A DNA stretch of 64,000 nt, from NCBI GenBank assembly GCA_010405405.1, contig MU004235.1, positions 76,538-140,537 of the forward strand, read 5' to 3'. The translations under genes and the position numbers were made by a program. Position 1 is the first letter of the stretch. Each line of letters begins with the position of its first letter. Positions 1 through 11,048 of this stretch are shown piece after piece. The notes below the pieces were generated by a model, which saw only the letters and a list, made by a program, of their open reading frames with translations, did not search any database and was not told the origin of the DNA. The DNA comes from Microthyrium microscopicum. Lineage: Eukaryota; Ascomycota; Dothideomycetes; Microthyriales; Microthyriaceae.

Positions 1-433
1 GTTCTATAGAACTTACCCAAATACGATGTTTACTCCATGGACCATGTCCACACTCAATACTCATCTTAAATGTGCGTCCATGTCAACAGAATAGTGGACA
101 TAGCTGATTGCACGTCTAATGAGAAAGGGAAAGAGTTATTATTTCACGATAGGTATTCCAGGTTACCTGATGCAGTGGACACAGACAAAGAACTAAGATA
201 TTCAAGCATTGATACACTATCTTTGAAAGAACAAAGAGAGCTGACAAAGAGATACAGAAAACTCCATCGCTGACATTTCATTTAGAAGGTCCATGCTAGG
301 GACAAATATACCTAAGTACCTAATGTATGATACAAGTGATGAAAAATAAGCTCAGTGACCACATCGTGAGCTGAGTTACATGTTCAATAGTGTTACAACA
401 TTGTCAGCAGCTGAAAGCTGAGACCGTGAGTGC
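1..433. other. Left-edge intergenic stretch
   Basis: This stretch lies 3' of the LPMO gene. It holds one 67-codon open frame on the plus strand (70-273) that is lysine/arginine rich and has no recognisable motif. It could be the end of an exon of a gene beyond the left edge, but no splice pattern supports this. Nothing else is seen. Confidence 0.4.
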
Positions 434-1600
434 TTACCACCGCCAGAAGCGATTAGCACGGATTCCTCGCTTGGTGATAACACCAGCGTTACAAACTGTA
501 CCAGGAGCCAAAGCTTGAGTGACATAAGATCCGTGATCGCAGATACCAAAGCCGGTGGCGCCAACGCAAACTACCGCGCCATTAACGGGACAGCTTGTCT
601 TGCCGGCAGGTACTGCTGCTGGAGCTGCTGGTGCAACCACATTGGGCGTAGCTGGTGGTGGGCCTGCAACTGACGAAGCAACTGGGACAACAGAAAGGGT
701 GGATGAGGACGCAGCTGATGATGCTGCCGCGGTGGTGGTGAGGGTCTGAGTTGAAGTGGACGTTGGTGCGGCGGCCGATGAAGCTGAAGATGCGGGCGCA
801 CTGCTGACGGAAGCAGCAGCGCCGGCCGGTGCTGGCGCTTGAGCGGAGCCTGCTTTGCAAGTACCAAGCGCAGCTGGAGAAGGAGCGTCGCCGGCGGCGG
901 TGGAGTGTTCAACTTCTGCTCCTGGGTTGGGAATATCCAAGACGCCCTCAGTAGTGGTGCAGGTATTGCCGCCAAGATTTGCAACGAAGATGCCTGGAAG
1001 ACCGTTGTAGAATGTTTCGTCGTTGGCACCACCAGTGATGGAGATAGGAGCACAATTCATGTACATCTCTCTGTTGCCAATTTTGTTGAACCACGTCCAG
1101 GCATAAACGAAGTTGCCACTAGGCAGCTTGCTATCAATCTTGACTTGGTATTGCTTGACACATTCAGTTTGGCTAGCGGAAGTACATTGGGCTCCGTTGG
1201 GTCGTTGATCAGCGTCTGCGCCAACAGTGTTGACATTTCCAGCGGCAGTGGCTGGACATCCACCTATGATGGTCTTGATAACCTTCCAATCGTTGGGGTC
1301 ATCGGAGACCTTGTTGTCGGCGCCCAGCTTGAATAGGGAAACTTGACATGAACCACCACCATGAACAGCAGATCCGGTAAATGACATGTTTGTGTTTTGG
1401 CCAGCGGCAACCGGAGCGAAAGGGCCAGTTCCATAATTGCCAGCAACACCTTGCTGACAAGGGAACTGGGCGCCACTGATAGGACTAGTACTGACAGTGT
1501 GAGGGAGATATGGCACAGGATTGGCCATTATCATGTGGGCGTCTACTCCATCGAGTGTAGCGAGGAGTGCAATAGCACCTAGAAAAAAAGAGGAAGACAT
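434..1600 (-). CDS. AA11-family lytic polysaccharide monooxygenase (chitin-active type) with C-terminal X278-like module
   Basis: This is a secreted copper monooxygenase expected to oxidatively cleave chitin outside the cell or in the wall. It has a single exon of 388 codons. A signal peptide ends at Ala21, so His22 becomes the mature N-terminus and forms the histidine brace together with His80 in the motif AVHGGGSCQVSL. Tyr180 in NREMYMNCAP matches the conserved axial region of AA11 enzymes, and AWTWFNK is also family-typical. Residues about 255-330 are a Ser/Ala/Pro/Thr-rich linker, probably O-glycosylated. The last 55 residues form a small Cys module (SCPVNGAVVC, GICDHGSY, TVCNAG) like the X278 module attached to some AA11 enzymes. 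The start was chosen because it gives the signal peptide and the His at the cleavage site. The catalytic assignment is strong. Chitin as the substrate is inferred from the family. Confidence 0.93.
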   Translation of the reverse strand: MSSSFFLGAIALLATLDGVDAHMIMANPVPYLPHTVSTSPISGAQFPCQQGVAGNYGTGPFAPVAAGQNTNMSFTGSAVHGGGSCQVSLFKLGADNKVSDDPNDWKVIKTIIGGCPATAAGNVNTVGADADQRPNGAQCTSASQTECVKQYQVKIDSKLPSGNFVYAWTWFNKIGNREMYMNCAPISITGGANDETFYNGLPGIFVANLGGNTCTTTEGVLDIPNPGAEVEHSTAAGDAPSPAALGTCKAGSAQAPAPAGAAASVSSAPASSASSAAAPTSTSTQTLTTTAAASSAASSSTLSVVPVASSVAGPPPATPNVVAPAAPAAVPAGKTSCPVNGAVVCVGATGFGICDHGSYVTQALAPGTVCNAGVITKRGIRANRFWRW

Positions 1601-3686
1601 GTTCTTAGAGTTGAATATCGTGTATGCTGCCAGAGCCGTAGTTTTCGATATGTCGATATGAATTCTGTTGGTGGAAGGAGGTTTGTGTTGGAACAGGATA
1701 ATGTATTAAGTATGTCGGATTCTTCAAGGGGAATTGAATTGGCAATCAAACTCTTAAATAGCAATATGCTTTGATCTCTTTCACGTTGGAGCATGGGAAC
1801 AATGACTACAAGGGGGAACACTGTGAGCTTTATTGCTTGGCTTTGTCTAACACAATACATTGTCTGACCTACTCATTTTTCAGTTGTAGTGATGAATAAA
1901 GGTCATAGGATAGGGAGCGCTTACTGTAACCCGCGCTTTCAGCGGCGATGTAGTCCCGCGGTAACCAAGCTCGACACTCACGCGCCCTGTCCTATCACCA
2001 CCACAATCGCGACGAGGATTTATTCATACAGATGTGACTCACCAATTGTTGGTGGAAAACCCGACTGACAATTCCAATGAAGCAAAAACACCTGTGTCCA
2101 ACATGCCGCGTCTACTATGTAGTATGTACCAAAAGTCTTCCATACACAAGGACGTGTACCATGCACCCCTTCATCCCTCAAAGATTATTTTGGGATACAA
2201 TGGTTGACAGCAAACGTCTAGCCCGACCTCCACCAACAGAGGCCAACTTCCACCAGATTCGAGCCATGGTGATTGGTGAATGTCAGACCTGATTCTCCCA
2301 TTCTCGAGTACCGCGTAATCCTGATACCATAGAAAACCAGTAAATTGAGCAGAAGCTCTCCCAATCGAGCCGTGTGATTCATGGTGGCGGCAGGGTTGTC
2401 AAGCCATCCATAAATGGGATCTCAACCTTTTGAATGCTTAAAACAGCAAATCTTTGAGCTTCTTTAATTTCAAAATAAGTCAAGCTGTGTGGGCTTATTA
2501 TCAGGATTGTAACATGCGAATTTCAAGCAATTTTCTTCGCAAAAAGAGACGATAATGGTAGAAAATATGAAGTATGGAAAACGCCACAAAAACGCCCTAG
2601 AGCCTCCACTCAATTCATTGACTTCCTACGGTAGGCGAACTCAGAAATTCAGAATTGTGAGGGCATTTGATTGCATGTATGAGATATTGTCTATGCCCAA
2701 TAGCTTTCTATATTCTATCAATCACGAATTATAAAACGTGAAAACAAAAGAACACAACGTAGTCACCAAAGATTGAAGCAGTAGTCACGATATCTACCTG
2801 TCTTCAGTCACTATAAGTACAACCCAATTCTGTTTCTCTCTACTACCAAAAGGAGGGAAACTGACGGATGTTGAAATCAGAGCCCAATAATTCAGGTGAA
2901 TCACCGTCCAACTCAGCATTTCGAGGAAGTGTTGCTGGAAATCTTTTTTGACAATTTGGATGACCTTCATTCTGCGAAACACGTGCGAATAATTACCAAG
3001 TTTACCGGTCTTACTTAAAAGGCAGAATCGCTGGATTGTGCTGGTCTTCCAATCGAACGTCTTGACTGCCATATACACTATTCTATCAAAACAGAATTTT
3101 CTTTTTGATTGTTGAGTCTGCTGTGACGTTAAGCTTATCCGAGTCTGAGATTGTACTGGGCTTCCACCGATCAAGCATTAGTATCAATAGGGAAACAGTT
3201 GACTGAATATGCTTACAACAGAAATAGATACATTGTGTGTATATCTTGTGCCGAAGACCTTGTCGAATGTCCATTGAGAATGTTCATCTTAAGACTTTAA
3301 TTATTAGTTCAGGGATTACAGTTCTTGAGAGATGACTTAATATTTTCCCGCATCTTTGAATTCCATATTAGGGCACTAACATTACCGGTTGGTGATTCCC
3401 TAAACAATTAACACGCGAAGAAGGAGCAACTTGATTGGATCATGAGTATGATTCGGGTGATTAATGGACGAAAAAATAACCAGCGTGCCCATGTTCAATG
3501 ATGTTGCGGGAAAAATATGGCTGGAAGTACTGTAATATACTTCATGTCTGTTCCTGAGTACCCCAGATTTGAGAGACGAATCAAAGTCATATCAATACCT
3601 ATAATTGCTCAGCGGGAAACATTTTTCGAAGTGCAGCAGGACAACATTCGCTTGTAAGCTCCGCGCTTATTACTGGTCCTGCAAAC
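1601..3686. other. Intergenic stretch between LPMO and tyrosinase
   Basis: About 2.1 kb of AT-rich DNA holds the upstream regions of two divergent genes. A 126-codon minus-strand frame (2794-3174) has no signal peptide, domain or splice pattern, and I do not call it. No repeat or transposon ends were recognised. Confidence 0.4.
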
Positions 3687-5092
3687 ATGAGATACCTTTC
3701 AGTAATCGCCGTGGTTGCCGCATGCGGACTGTCGGTCGAATCGAGACCGGAAAATAGAGTACAAGGTCCTTCAGAGTCATGTACCAATCCGCGGATTCGT
3801 AAAGAATGGTGTGTACTTCACAGATCAAGTAAAACACAAAAGACTAAATTGATCTCACAGGCGCTCTCTATCCATTCAGGAGCGCAAAGATTACATTCGA
3901 GCTACCAAATGTATGCAATCCGCGCCATCAAAGTTCAATAAGCAGTTCCCAGTGGCGCAGAACAGATACGATGATTTTGTAGCTCTTCATGTGAGTGTTG
4001 CTGTGGCTGGTATGTATCACCTGTTCTATGTACTACGAGTAGCCGCTGATACTCTGAATAGGACCCACAACTCCCTCAGTTGGACCAGCTTTTGGTGGCC
4101 ACGAGGAGGGAAATATTCTGCCATGGCATAGATACATGATTCAGCTGTGGGAAGATGGTTAGTTTTGACATACACAGACAACGAAAACGAACCCTGGATT
4201 TGAACATGTTAAGCTAACGAAAATGCCAGCGTTGATATCCGAATGCGGTTGGAAAGGCGGAGTTCCATGTGAGAAGATGTTTTTATGACCAAAGAAGCTA
4301 CTAACGCCCGCCAGACTGGAACTGGTTCTTGGATACCCCCAGTGGCGGAGGCTCATTCACCAAATCTCCAATCTTTGACCCAGACTCAGGCTTCGGAGGC
4401 AACGGCAAGAAAATCAACAGCACTTTCTCCCTCCCAGGTGCCACAGGAGGTGGTTGCGTAGACAGTGGACCGTTCCAGCAGGTGGTGCTTCATATTGGAC
4501 CGTCCGGATTAATGAAGCTAAACAACAATCGCTGTCTGACTCGTAACTTCATTCCTTGGATAGTAGAGTCTGATGCTGCAAAGTCGACTCTAGTCAAAGC
4601 ACTTGACTCTAAGACATTCGGAGATTTTATGGAGCAAGTACAGAGAACAGGTCATGCTCATGGTGGCATTCCTACCATGGAGACGATCTTTAGTGATTTG
4701 CACAGCATTGGTCATTACTCTATTAATGGAGAGGTAAGTCCACATTGAGTCTTCTGGAGACGACCATAATAACAGTCGCGTAGATGGGCGATCCTTTGAC
4801 ATCGATCAACGAGCCTTTGTTCTGGTTGCACCACGGCGGAATTGATCAATTTTGGTCGGTATGGCAAGACAAAGACCCTAAGCGATTGTACGACTTAGAC
4901 GCAAGCCCAAAGAGAAACCTTGGGGCCAAGGCTGGAGATGGATTGCTCGATATGGGTATCTTCGCACCAAACAAAACAGTTCATCAGGTGGCAGATCCCT
5001 TGAATCGAGATGGCAGTGGTATTCTCTGCTTCAGATATGAAGGTCTGCCGATCGAGAGATACTTGGAAAAGCCAAAGGTCCAATCTCCATGA
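3687..5092 (+). CDS. Secreted tyrosinase (type-3 copper oxidase), six exons
   Basis: The product is expected to o-hydroxylate or oxidise phenols, for example in pigment formation or phenolic detoxification. Modelled exons are 3687-3808, 3861-4009, 4062-4157, 4230-4268, 4315-4733 and 4784-5092, giving 377 residues with intact frame across five GT-AG introns. The signal peptide is MRYLSVIAVVAACGLSVES. Copper site A is supplied by His in DDFVALH, His in GGHEEG and His in LPWHRY. Copper site B is supplied by HSIGH and FWLHHGGID, preceded by the family motif MGDP. ECGWKGGVPYWNW is the usual segment between the two sites. The protein ends soon after the core, so it belongs to the short secreted class without the long C-terminal lid. 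The second donor (GTATGT at 4010) was chosen because it alone keeps phase. The substrate is unknown. Confidence 0.9.
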
Positions 5093-5718
5093 TGTCTGTT
5101 GAGCGAATCCGCGCTGAGTTTAGACCAACGTTTTCACTGAATGCCGTTTCTATGTTCGTTATGATGATGGTAACCCATCAAGGTAGTCGTGCCGAACTCT
5201 TAGTGGGGTCCTTCGCTCAAAGGCCTCTTTATTCCCGACGCCGTCTTCTATTTCGTCACCAGGCCCTTGATTAGTAGACAGTCATGCAACAGCAGCCAGT
5301 CCGGTCGAGGATAAAGGTCCCATTAGGGTGTTTCTCCGATAGGATTGTGAGTGTCTGATAGTCAATTTATGGAGTACGTACATACAAGGTAGTAGCTACT
5401 GGCAATACCACGCAGTAGTCATGGTGCAAGGCATTGAAGTAGCTGAGGTGGTTGATGTATGGTTAGATGCTGCGCTCTTCCCTTTTGTTTCTCGACCATG
5501 TATCACTTTGCAACAGAAAGAAGAAGATGGAGAGCAAACAAAGATAGGGGTCAATAATGATCTTATCTTATCTTGCCAGGATCTTATCTAACTTTTGGCT
5601 AGCTCCATCTCGAAAGCTTCAAACTCCAACTTTTTTTTTCCGCGATCTTGTCCAACCACCCCTCCACAGCCAAAAACATTCCGCTCCTTCTTCCTGAAAC
5701 CCCATCACACCCTCGAAA
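5093..5718. other. Intergenic stretch, tyrosinase 3' side and BRX1 promoter
   Basis: This holds the tyrosinase 3' region and the BRX1 upstream region with a GATA-motif cluster, listed separately. An open 61-codon frame just past the tyrosinase stop (5089-5274) has no recognisable motif and is left out. Confidence 0.45.
5542..5588. promoter_or_regulatory. Cluster of four GATA-factor motifs upstream of BRX1
   Basis: Four matches to the fungal GATA-factor site HGATAR lie within 47 bp. One AGATAG is on the plus strand (5542-5547). Three CTTATC, the reverse of GATAAG, are at 5562-5567, 5567-5572 and 5583-5588. The cluster ends about 130 bp before the BRX1 start codon. The motifs are seen directly. 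Binding by AreA or another GATA factor is inference. Confidence 0.45.
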
Positions 5719-6660
5719 ATGGCAGCGGTCTACAAAGCTCTCTCGAATGGCTCCAAGAAATCAAAACCTTCCACAGACACAAGCACACCAGACCCCACAA
5801 CCATCGCACTCCTCAAGCAAACCCGCCAGCGACTTCTTCTCCTTCCCTCGCGCGGCGTAACCTTTCGGCACCGCCATCTCCTTAACGACCTCGCCGCCCT
5901 CCTCCCACATGCCCGCCGTGAATCAAAACTCGACACCAAGACACAACTTACCCAGCTCAACGAGCTCGCGGATCTCTACAACTGCACCACCGTCCTCTTC
6001 TTCGAAGCGCGCAAAGGCAAAGACCTGTATGCCTGGCTTTCCAAACCGCCAAATGGTCCTACCATCAAATTCCATGTGCAGAATCTGCATACCATGGATG
6101 AACTACACTTCACAGGAAACTGTCTGCGCGGTAGCAGGCCGATACTGAGCTTCGATGGTGCATTTGACGCAGCGCCGCATTGGCGACTGGCAAAAGAGAT
6201 GCTACGACAGGCGTTTGGTGTGCCACCTGGTGCAAGGCGGAGCAAGCCGTTTGTGGACCATGTAGTAGGCTTCACGCTGGTGGGCGGACGAGTATGGATA
6301 CGGTGCTATCAAATTGCCGAGACGGAAACGGACAAGAGCAAGAAGACAGACAAGATGGACAAGCAGACAGTGGAGGGGGAAAGTGGAGGAACGAGTCTGG
6401 TAGAAATCGGACCCCGCTTTGTCCTTACACCCATTGTCATTTTGGAAGGAAGCTTCGGTGGCCCGGTCATCTACGAGAACAAGGAGTTTGTGTCGCCAAA
6501 TGCGGTGCGGTCAGAGCTGTTGCGCAAGAAAGCAGGCAAGTTCAACGTGCGTGCCCGTCACGGAGTGGAGACCAAGGCGAAACTGGATGAATTGGGATTG
6601 GCGACGGGCGGAAAGAAAATGCCGCGGGATCCCTTGGATAATCGCGAAATGTTTGCTTGA
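5719..6660 (+). CDS. BRX1: Ribosome biogenesis protein BRX1 (Brix domain)
   Basis: This is a nucleolar factor for 60S ribosomal subunit assembly that acts on 27S pre-rRNA. It is a single exon of 313 residues, close to the usual fungal length. The Brix domain runs from about residue 36 (LLLLPSRGVTFRHRHLLNDL) to about 250. Typical segments are LYNCTTVLFFEARKGKD, KFHVQNLHTMDELHFTGN, GSRPILSFDG, KPFVDHVVGF and RCYQIAE. A lysine-rich insertion at about 205-225 and a basic tail are normal for the family. The start is the first ATG of the frame and gives the common MAAVYKAL N-terminus. The GATA-motif cluster lies just upstream. Confidence 0.94.
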   Translation: MAAVYKALSNGSKKSKPSTDTSTPDPTTIALLKQTRQRLLLLPSRGVTFRHRHLLNDLAALLPHARRESKLDTKTQLTQLNELADLYNCTTVLFFEARKGKDLYAWLSKPPNGPTIKFHVQNLHTMDELHFTGNCLRGSRPILSFDGAFDAAPHWRLAKEMLRQAFGVPPGARRSKPFVDHVVGFTLVGGRVWIRCYQIAETETDKSKKTDKMDKQTVEGESGGTSLVEIGPRFVLTPIVILEGSFGGPVIYENKEFVSPNAVRSELLRKKAGKFNVRARHGVETKAKLDELGLATGGKKMPRDPLDNREMFA

Positions 6661-7058
6661 ACAAAAGGCATTGGACGGCGTTTCGAGGGGAGTGGTATAT
6701 ATACCCGGATTCTGTACTTTTGCTCTTCAATGTCAATTCCTATAATTGATTAGGCTGGACATAGTATCAGTGCTGGTGATGTGGCTCATATAAAACAATC
6801 ACCAATTGAAGACAGCTTGAAACATGACACAAACTATTCTGTCGCATTTTATGCTGCTGGTGTGTCAGTATAACACTTGTAGCAACCAACCTGAAGGTCG
6901 TCAAAATTTGATGTCGATAGTGCACGTGTCGCCCAGCGATCCTTGCAGAGCTATGGAGTACGGCGAGCTTCCAAGTCGCGAGACGTGTGGGAAATCGAGA
7001 TACAGACTCCCATTCTAAGTTTCTAGTAAACTCTTACCTTTCCAAGTCACAAATCAGT
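6661..7058. other. Intergenic stretch between BRX1 and the acidic protein gene
   Basis: About 400 bp of terminator and promoter sequence. A plus-strand ATG at 6987 is in frame with the next gene and would add 24 residues. I prefer the later start. Nothing else is seen. Confidence 0.4.
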
Positions 7059-8027
7059 ATGGTTAAGCACAAGCGCGCGCCGAGTGCGCAGAACATATCC
7101 CATCACCAAAAGAAACGCCAGCGCACCTCAATGAGGGACCTCCCTGACTGGTACAGACGAATGGGCTTCAATCATTACCTGGAAGGCAGGGAACTAGATC
7201 CCGAGGAATTTGATGAAGATATCTCAGATCTGGAAGAGAAGCCTGAGCGCGGAGAGTCTGACTGTGAATGCGAGGATTTCCACGACGAAGATTGTGAATT
7301 CGCCGATGACGATGGAGATACCGAGCGCTCTTACGACGGCTCGGATGTCGAAAACTATTATGATCTGAAAGAAAAACGAGAAGACAGGAAACGGGAGACT
7401 CTTCGTGAAGCAAAAGAGAAGCAGGCTGCGGTAGATGGGGAACGGGAGGAGGTGGAGAACCTTGTCGCTACTTACGAAACTGAACTCGCCGATGGAAAGC
7501 ATCTCAGCATGCCCTCTGAAGTTGATTTCATCAGGGGAAACAGCTCAGCTTACGACATTTTCTGCCCTGAGCTTGTGGACTACATGGAGACAGGATTACC
7601 ATGCGATATCAAACACATTCAATTCACTACAACCAGCGAAGCTCACTGGTTTTCGGTGGAAATTTATCTTGGCATGGATGTCTCTATTTGTCTCGATTCA
7701 TTTCAGATAGAGGAAGGAACAGAAATAGATGAACTGCAGCTCGAGTGCCTCGAAGGAGGATACGAAACCAGCATGGAATTTGTTGGCAAAGATTATATCA
7801 CCTTGAGTATTCCCAGAGAGTCTGTTCTGGAGGCGCTGAAGGAGGAGGGATTCGATATTTCGGACCCTGCCCCGCGATTCTTTGAGTTTGTAGGCCTCAA
7901 TCTTGCTCTCTCACGGGAAAAGAAGAAGAAATGGCTAGAAGAACAGAAGAAGAATCGGCCGAAGACGCCTCCTTCACCTCGGGACACTTTCTTCGAGCGA
8001 ACTCAGGGATACTACTTGGAGCTATAG
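7059..8027 (+). CDS. Acidic protein of unknown function
   Basis: I do not recognise this protein. It is a single exon of 322 residues. A basic N-terminus (MVKHKRAPSAQ, HHQKKRQR) could be a nuclear localisation signal. It is followed by a very acidic stretch (about residues 50-105, rich in Glu/Asp with SDCECEDFHDEDCEF), a charged helix likely to form a coiled coil (about 110-150), and a folded-looking C-terminal half with hydrophobic strands such as HWFSVEIYLGMDVSICLDSF. It ends in a lysine-rich helix and a Pro/Arg tail. No signal peptide or membrane segment is seen. The start at 7059 is preferred over the in-frame ATG at 6987 because the basic MVKHKR start looks natural. The coding frame is convincing. 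A nuclear role is only inferred from composition. Confidence 0.75.
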   Translation: MVKHKRAPSAQNISHHQKKRQRTSMRDLPDWYRRMGFNHYLEGRELDPEEFDEDISDLEEKPERGESDCECEDFHDEDCEFADDDGDTERSYDGSDVENYYDLKEKREDRKRETLREAKEKQAAVDGEREEVENLVATYETELADGKHLSMPSEVDFIRGNSSAYDIFCPELVDYMETGLPCDIKHIQFTTTSEAHWFSVEIYLGMDVSICLDSFQIEEGTEIDELQLECLEGGYETSMEFVGKDYITLSIPRESVLEALKEEGFDISDPAPRFFEFVGLNLALSREKKKKWLEEQKKNRPKTPPSPRDTFFERTQGYYLEL

Positions 8028-8235
8028 TCCTTCGTATCACAAGTTAGAGCAGACTTGGCAGGAAAGCGAATATAATTGACCACGATCTCCATCATTTTTA
8101 AGGTACAAAGAAAGAAGAAGACAAAACTCAAGCCAGAGACACAAAACTCTTGAACAAGCTCAGAAAGTAACAACTGAAACGCTATGCTGGCTAAACAAAT
8201 CTAGAAGAGAAATGAAAATGCAAGAGAATCGGGAT

Positions 8236-8541
8236 CTAGCATCGACCATTCTTGGCACGTTTGAGGCACTAGAGATGTATTAGATGTTGCAGAGAATACG
8301 CAGAGAAAACTGTAAAACTCACAAAGGGGATATCGGCATGAACTGTACCGCATTGCACGTCATTGTCACTCATCAAGCTTGTGTAGGCCTTGCAAGGGTC
8401 AACACCACTCTTGATGGTAATTGGAATGCAGCACTTTGGCCTTGCAAGGTTAGCATCGACAGAGTCAATGCTGCCTTCGACGGGAGCGGCGGTGGCCATG
8501 AAGCCGAAGGCGAGGATGGAGATGATGGTGGTGAATTGCAT
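8236..8541 (-). CDS. Small secreted six-cysteine protein, two exons
   Basis: This is a candidate extracellular peptide of 83 residues, possibly an effector or antimicrobial. Exons on the minus strand are 8541-8323 and 8268-8236, separated by a 54-nt GT-AG intron. Without the splice the frame runs on into intron sequence. The spliced end reads CLKRAKNGRC followed by a stop. The signal peptide is MQFTTIISILAFGFMATAAP. Cysteines are at 37, 38, 50, 64, 74 and 83, an even number starting with a CC pair, consistent with three disulfides. The family is not recognised, and it lacks the eight-cysteine spacing of hydrophobins. Nothing in the sequence shows a function. Confidence 0.75.
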
Positions 8542-9270
8542 TTTGAATTTGGTTGGTTGGATGATTGGAAAGTTGAAGTGTTGGAAGTGAATTGAAAGTG
8601 ATTGTTGAAGTAGTGGATTGATGCTGTTGATTGTTGCTGTCTGGATATTTCCTTTTCCATGCCCATCATCGTCTCTTATATACACAATTGGCAACTCTAC
8701 ATTTTTATCAGTCACTGCTGTGGTGGATCTCGAAAGCTTCATCGCATGTCTAAAGATACTGATGTGTACCGGGTCTGAATCCAAGTGCAACTGATACATG
8801 GTCTATATCGGGTGTAGGAACCGTGAATGATTCTAGAAGGGATCATGGCTGCTGGGGTCTCTCAGGTACGTTTTCTCCTGCAACAGATATTACGACTATC
8901 AATAGTTCAAGATACCCGGATGCTCTTCTAGAAAGACGTATTTTGGTTCCTTTGAGCCAATGGCTCCTCTAGAAACTTGGTCGATGGCCTGTGGACGAAG
9001 AGCTGGTCAAAGCGGTATTATTGGGATCAGAACTTATTATCAAGTCCAAATGGGGAACATTTTAATATACGAGAACTACGAAATCGGACATCGATGTACG
9101 AAACATTCTTTCCCTCCTCCCTATCACTGCACACAGCAGCACTAAATGGCTATTTTTAGACGTCTATATGCACATCTTCTAGATCGCTAACATAAAATAG
9201 GCACAATCCCAATCAAAGTAAATGAATTCTGATGATACATGGATATAAAGAACTTAATATCTCCACAGTC
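8542..9270. other. Intergenic stretch
   Basis: This holds the upstream region of the small secreted gene and the 3' region of cardiolipin synthase. No feature was recognised. Confidence 0.4.
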
Positions 9271-10608
9271 CTATAGGATTTTCTCATCCTCATTGGCCCG
9301 CTCCTTCGCAGCAAAAACACCCGCCAGGACCACGAAAGAAGCTAAACTTAAACCCAAGATCGCTCTTCCTCTAAATCCTTGTTTCTTCTTCAATTCCTCA
9401 TCGGTACCCAGAATCTTCACCACGTCTTTTCGCCACACATAACTGCCGCCACTCCATAGTGTTGTGGCAGTGACTACGTACTGCATTACTCTGAGGCCAG
9501 AGTTTAGTGCGTCGGTGGTTAGGCCGGCGGTTGTTAGTACGGCGGGTATCATGGCATTGGTTATGACAGGTAACGTTAGTGTTGAGCCGATCACGGCAAG
9601 CTGGAGAAATGTGTTGAATTTCGAAATTCCTGTAGGATGGACTTCAGCGCTGGGAAGTGAGAAATCCCAGTATCGCATAAACGTTTTTGGATGCGGGAGT
9701 GACGCGTAGCGGTAGTATATTGCTGCGATTCCGAGTGCTACATCGCGTCCAAGGATCAAGGTTGCCAGCCAAACTATTCACATTAATGAAATAGGCTCAT
9801 GTATGACAAGTTTCATGGTGATACGTACGTGGTAGAGCGCCTTTGATAGCCAAACATATGACAACGACAGTCATCAGTGCTTTATCGGCCATGGGATCAA
9901 TTACGGAGCCGACGACGGTTTGCAGGTTGTATTTGCGAGCCATCCAGCCATCAATGAGATCTGTGATGCCCGCATAGGCGAATAGGCCCACAGCCCATAG
10001 TTGCTGGTCGTGGAGGATGAGATAGCCGACGACTGGTGCGGCGATGAGTCGGGTTACTGTGAGGAAGTTGGGGATGGTGTATATGTTTTCGTGGGAACTT
10101 AGGCCTGCGAAACGCTCCTTCATGCGTTGTTGGAGGACTTTGGTTGTGTCTATCAATCTAGGTTTTGGTGATGATGATGGTGGTTGCTGTGATGTTAGTC
10201 AGCCTTTGGCACTTGCTTCTTTTACGAAGAGAATAAATTGATCTCTGGGACGATCATATTTCCCGACCACATTGTACGGTCTAATCCGATTGAGAGCATC
10301 AAACATACCTCGTTACTGGGTTGTTTCTGCTCTTTCCATCTCGTACTCGTGGATAAATATCGCACCCTAATAACGCAGTCAGATCCATCAGATCTAAAGA
10401 AAAATACCTAGCAAGGCTTCACGTACCCGATATATTTGCTGGACATAGACCATCTAGAAAGAGGTCGCGTGGCTGAACTGCAACACCAAGATCTGGACGC
10501 GGAGTTTTGGCATCTCGACGACAACCTGGGCGCAACAGCGGCAAGATCGCGTCGAAAACCGCCTGATAACAGTTTACTCCGCGAGTTCAGAGCTGCTAGT
10601 CGCGTCAT
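9271..10608 (-). CDS. CRD1: Cardiolipin synthase, mitochondrial, four exons
   Basis: This enzyme joins CDP-diacylglycerol and phosphatidylglycerol to make cardiolipin in the inner mitochondrial membrane. Exons are 10608-10427, 10366-10309, 10186-9829 and 9773-9271, giving 366 residues with frame kept at every junction. The N-terminus is Arg/Ser-rich without acids and includes VRYLSTSTRW, a likely presequence. The CDP-alcohol phosphatidyltransferase signature is complete: Asp156-x2-Asp159-Gly160-x2-Ala163-Arg164-x8-Gly173-x3-Asp177-x3-Asp181. IPNFLTVTRLIAAP before it is typical of the family. Several hydrophobic segments follow, and the end is Lys/Glu rich. The gene is on the opposite strand to its left and right open-frame shadows, which I ignore. 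Confidence 0.92.
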
Positions 10609-11048
10609 CGTGTCGAAACTCCATAAGTTCTGCGAAAATACCGGAATCCTGTTCTGGGTGAGGTTGGCTTCGTCACTAAATTCGATTTTTGGAAATACCG
10701 TAGGGCACGTGACAACACATAAGATCAACTGGTCAAACGGAATTTTTATATGCAAAGTGAGAAGTTTTGATAGGAAGAAACGACTTCGTCTATTGATTCA
10801 ATTGATAAACGCTTGAGGCCATGCTTCTAATTGCTGGCTGGTTCCACAGCGAGTACAACCATGCTTAGAAATTTGCATGCTAAGGTAGAACTAGAAGCCC
10901 ATGCAACCTGGAGTGCTCTTCATTTCCTGATACATTCAAGTCTATTCTTCTCTCTAGGTATCTAGTCTATGATATTGTTGGCGCTTTCGTAACAAGACCT
11001 AATGCTACCTCTTACATGAAAGCACAATATCCAAATCGCCAGGCTTAT
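10609..11048. other. Intergenic stretch
   Basis: About 440 bp between the cardiolipin synthase start and the SET-gene stop. A CACGTG E-box core lies near 10706, within the cardiolipin synthase promoter. Nothing else was noted. Confidence 0.35.

Noticed and set aside
555-1582. Long open frames on the plus strand opposite the LPMO gene
   Set aside because: They are shadows caused by the GC-rich Ala/Ser/Pro codons of the LPMO and have no motifs of their own.
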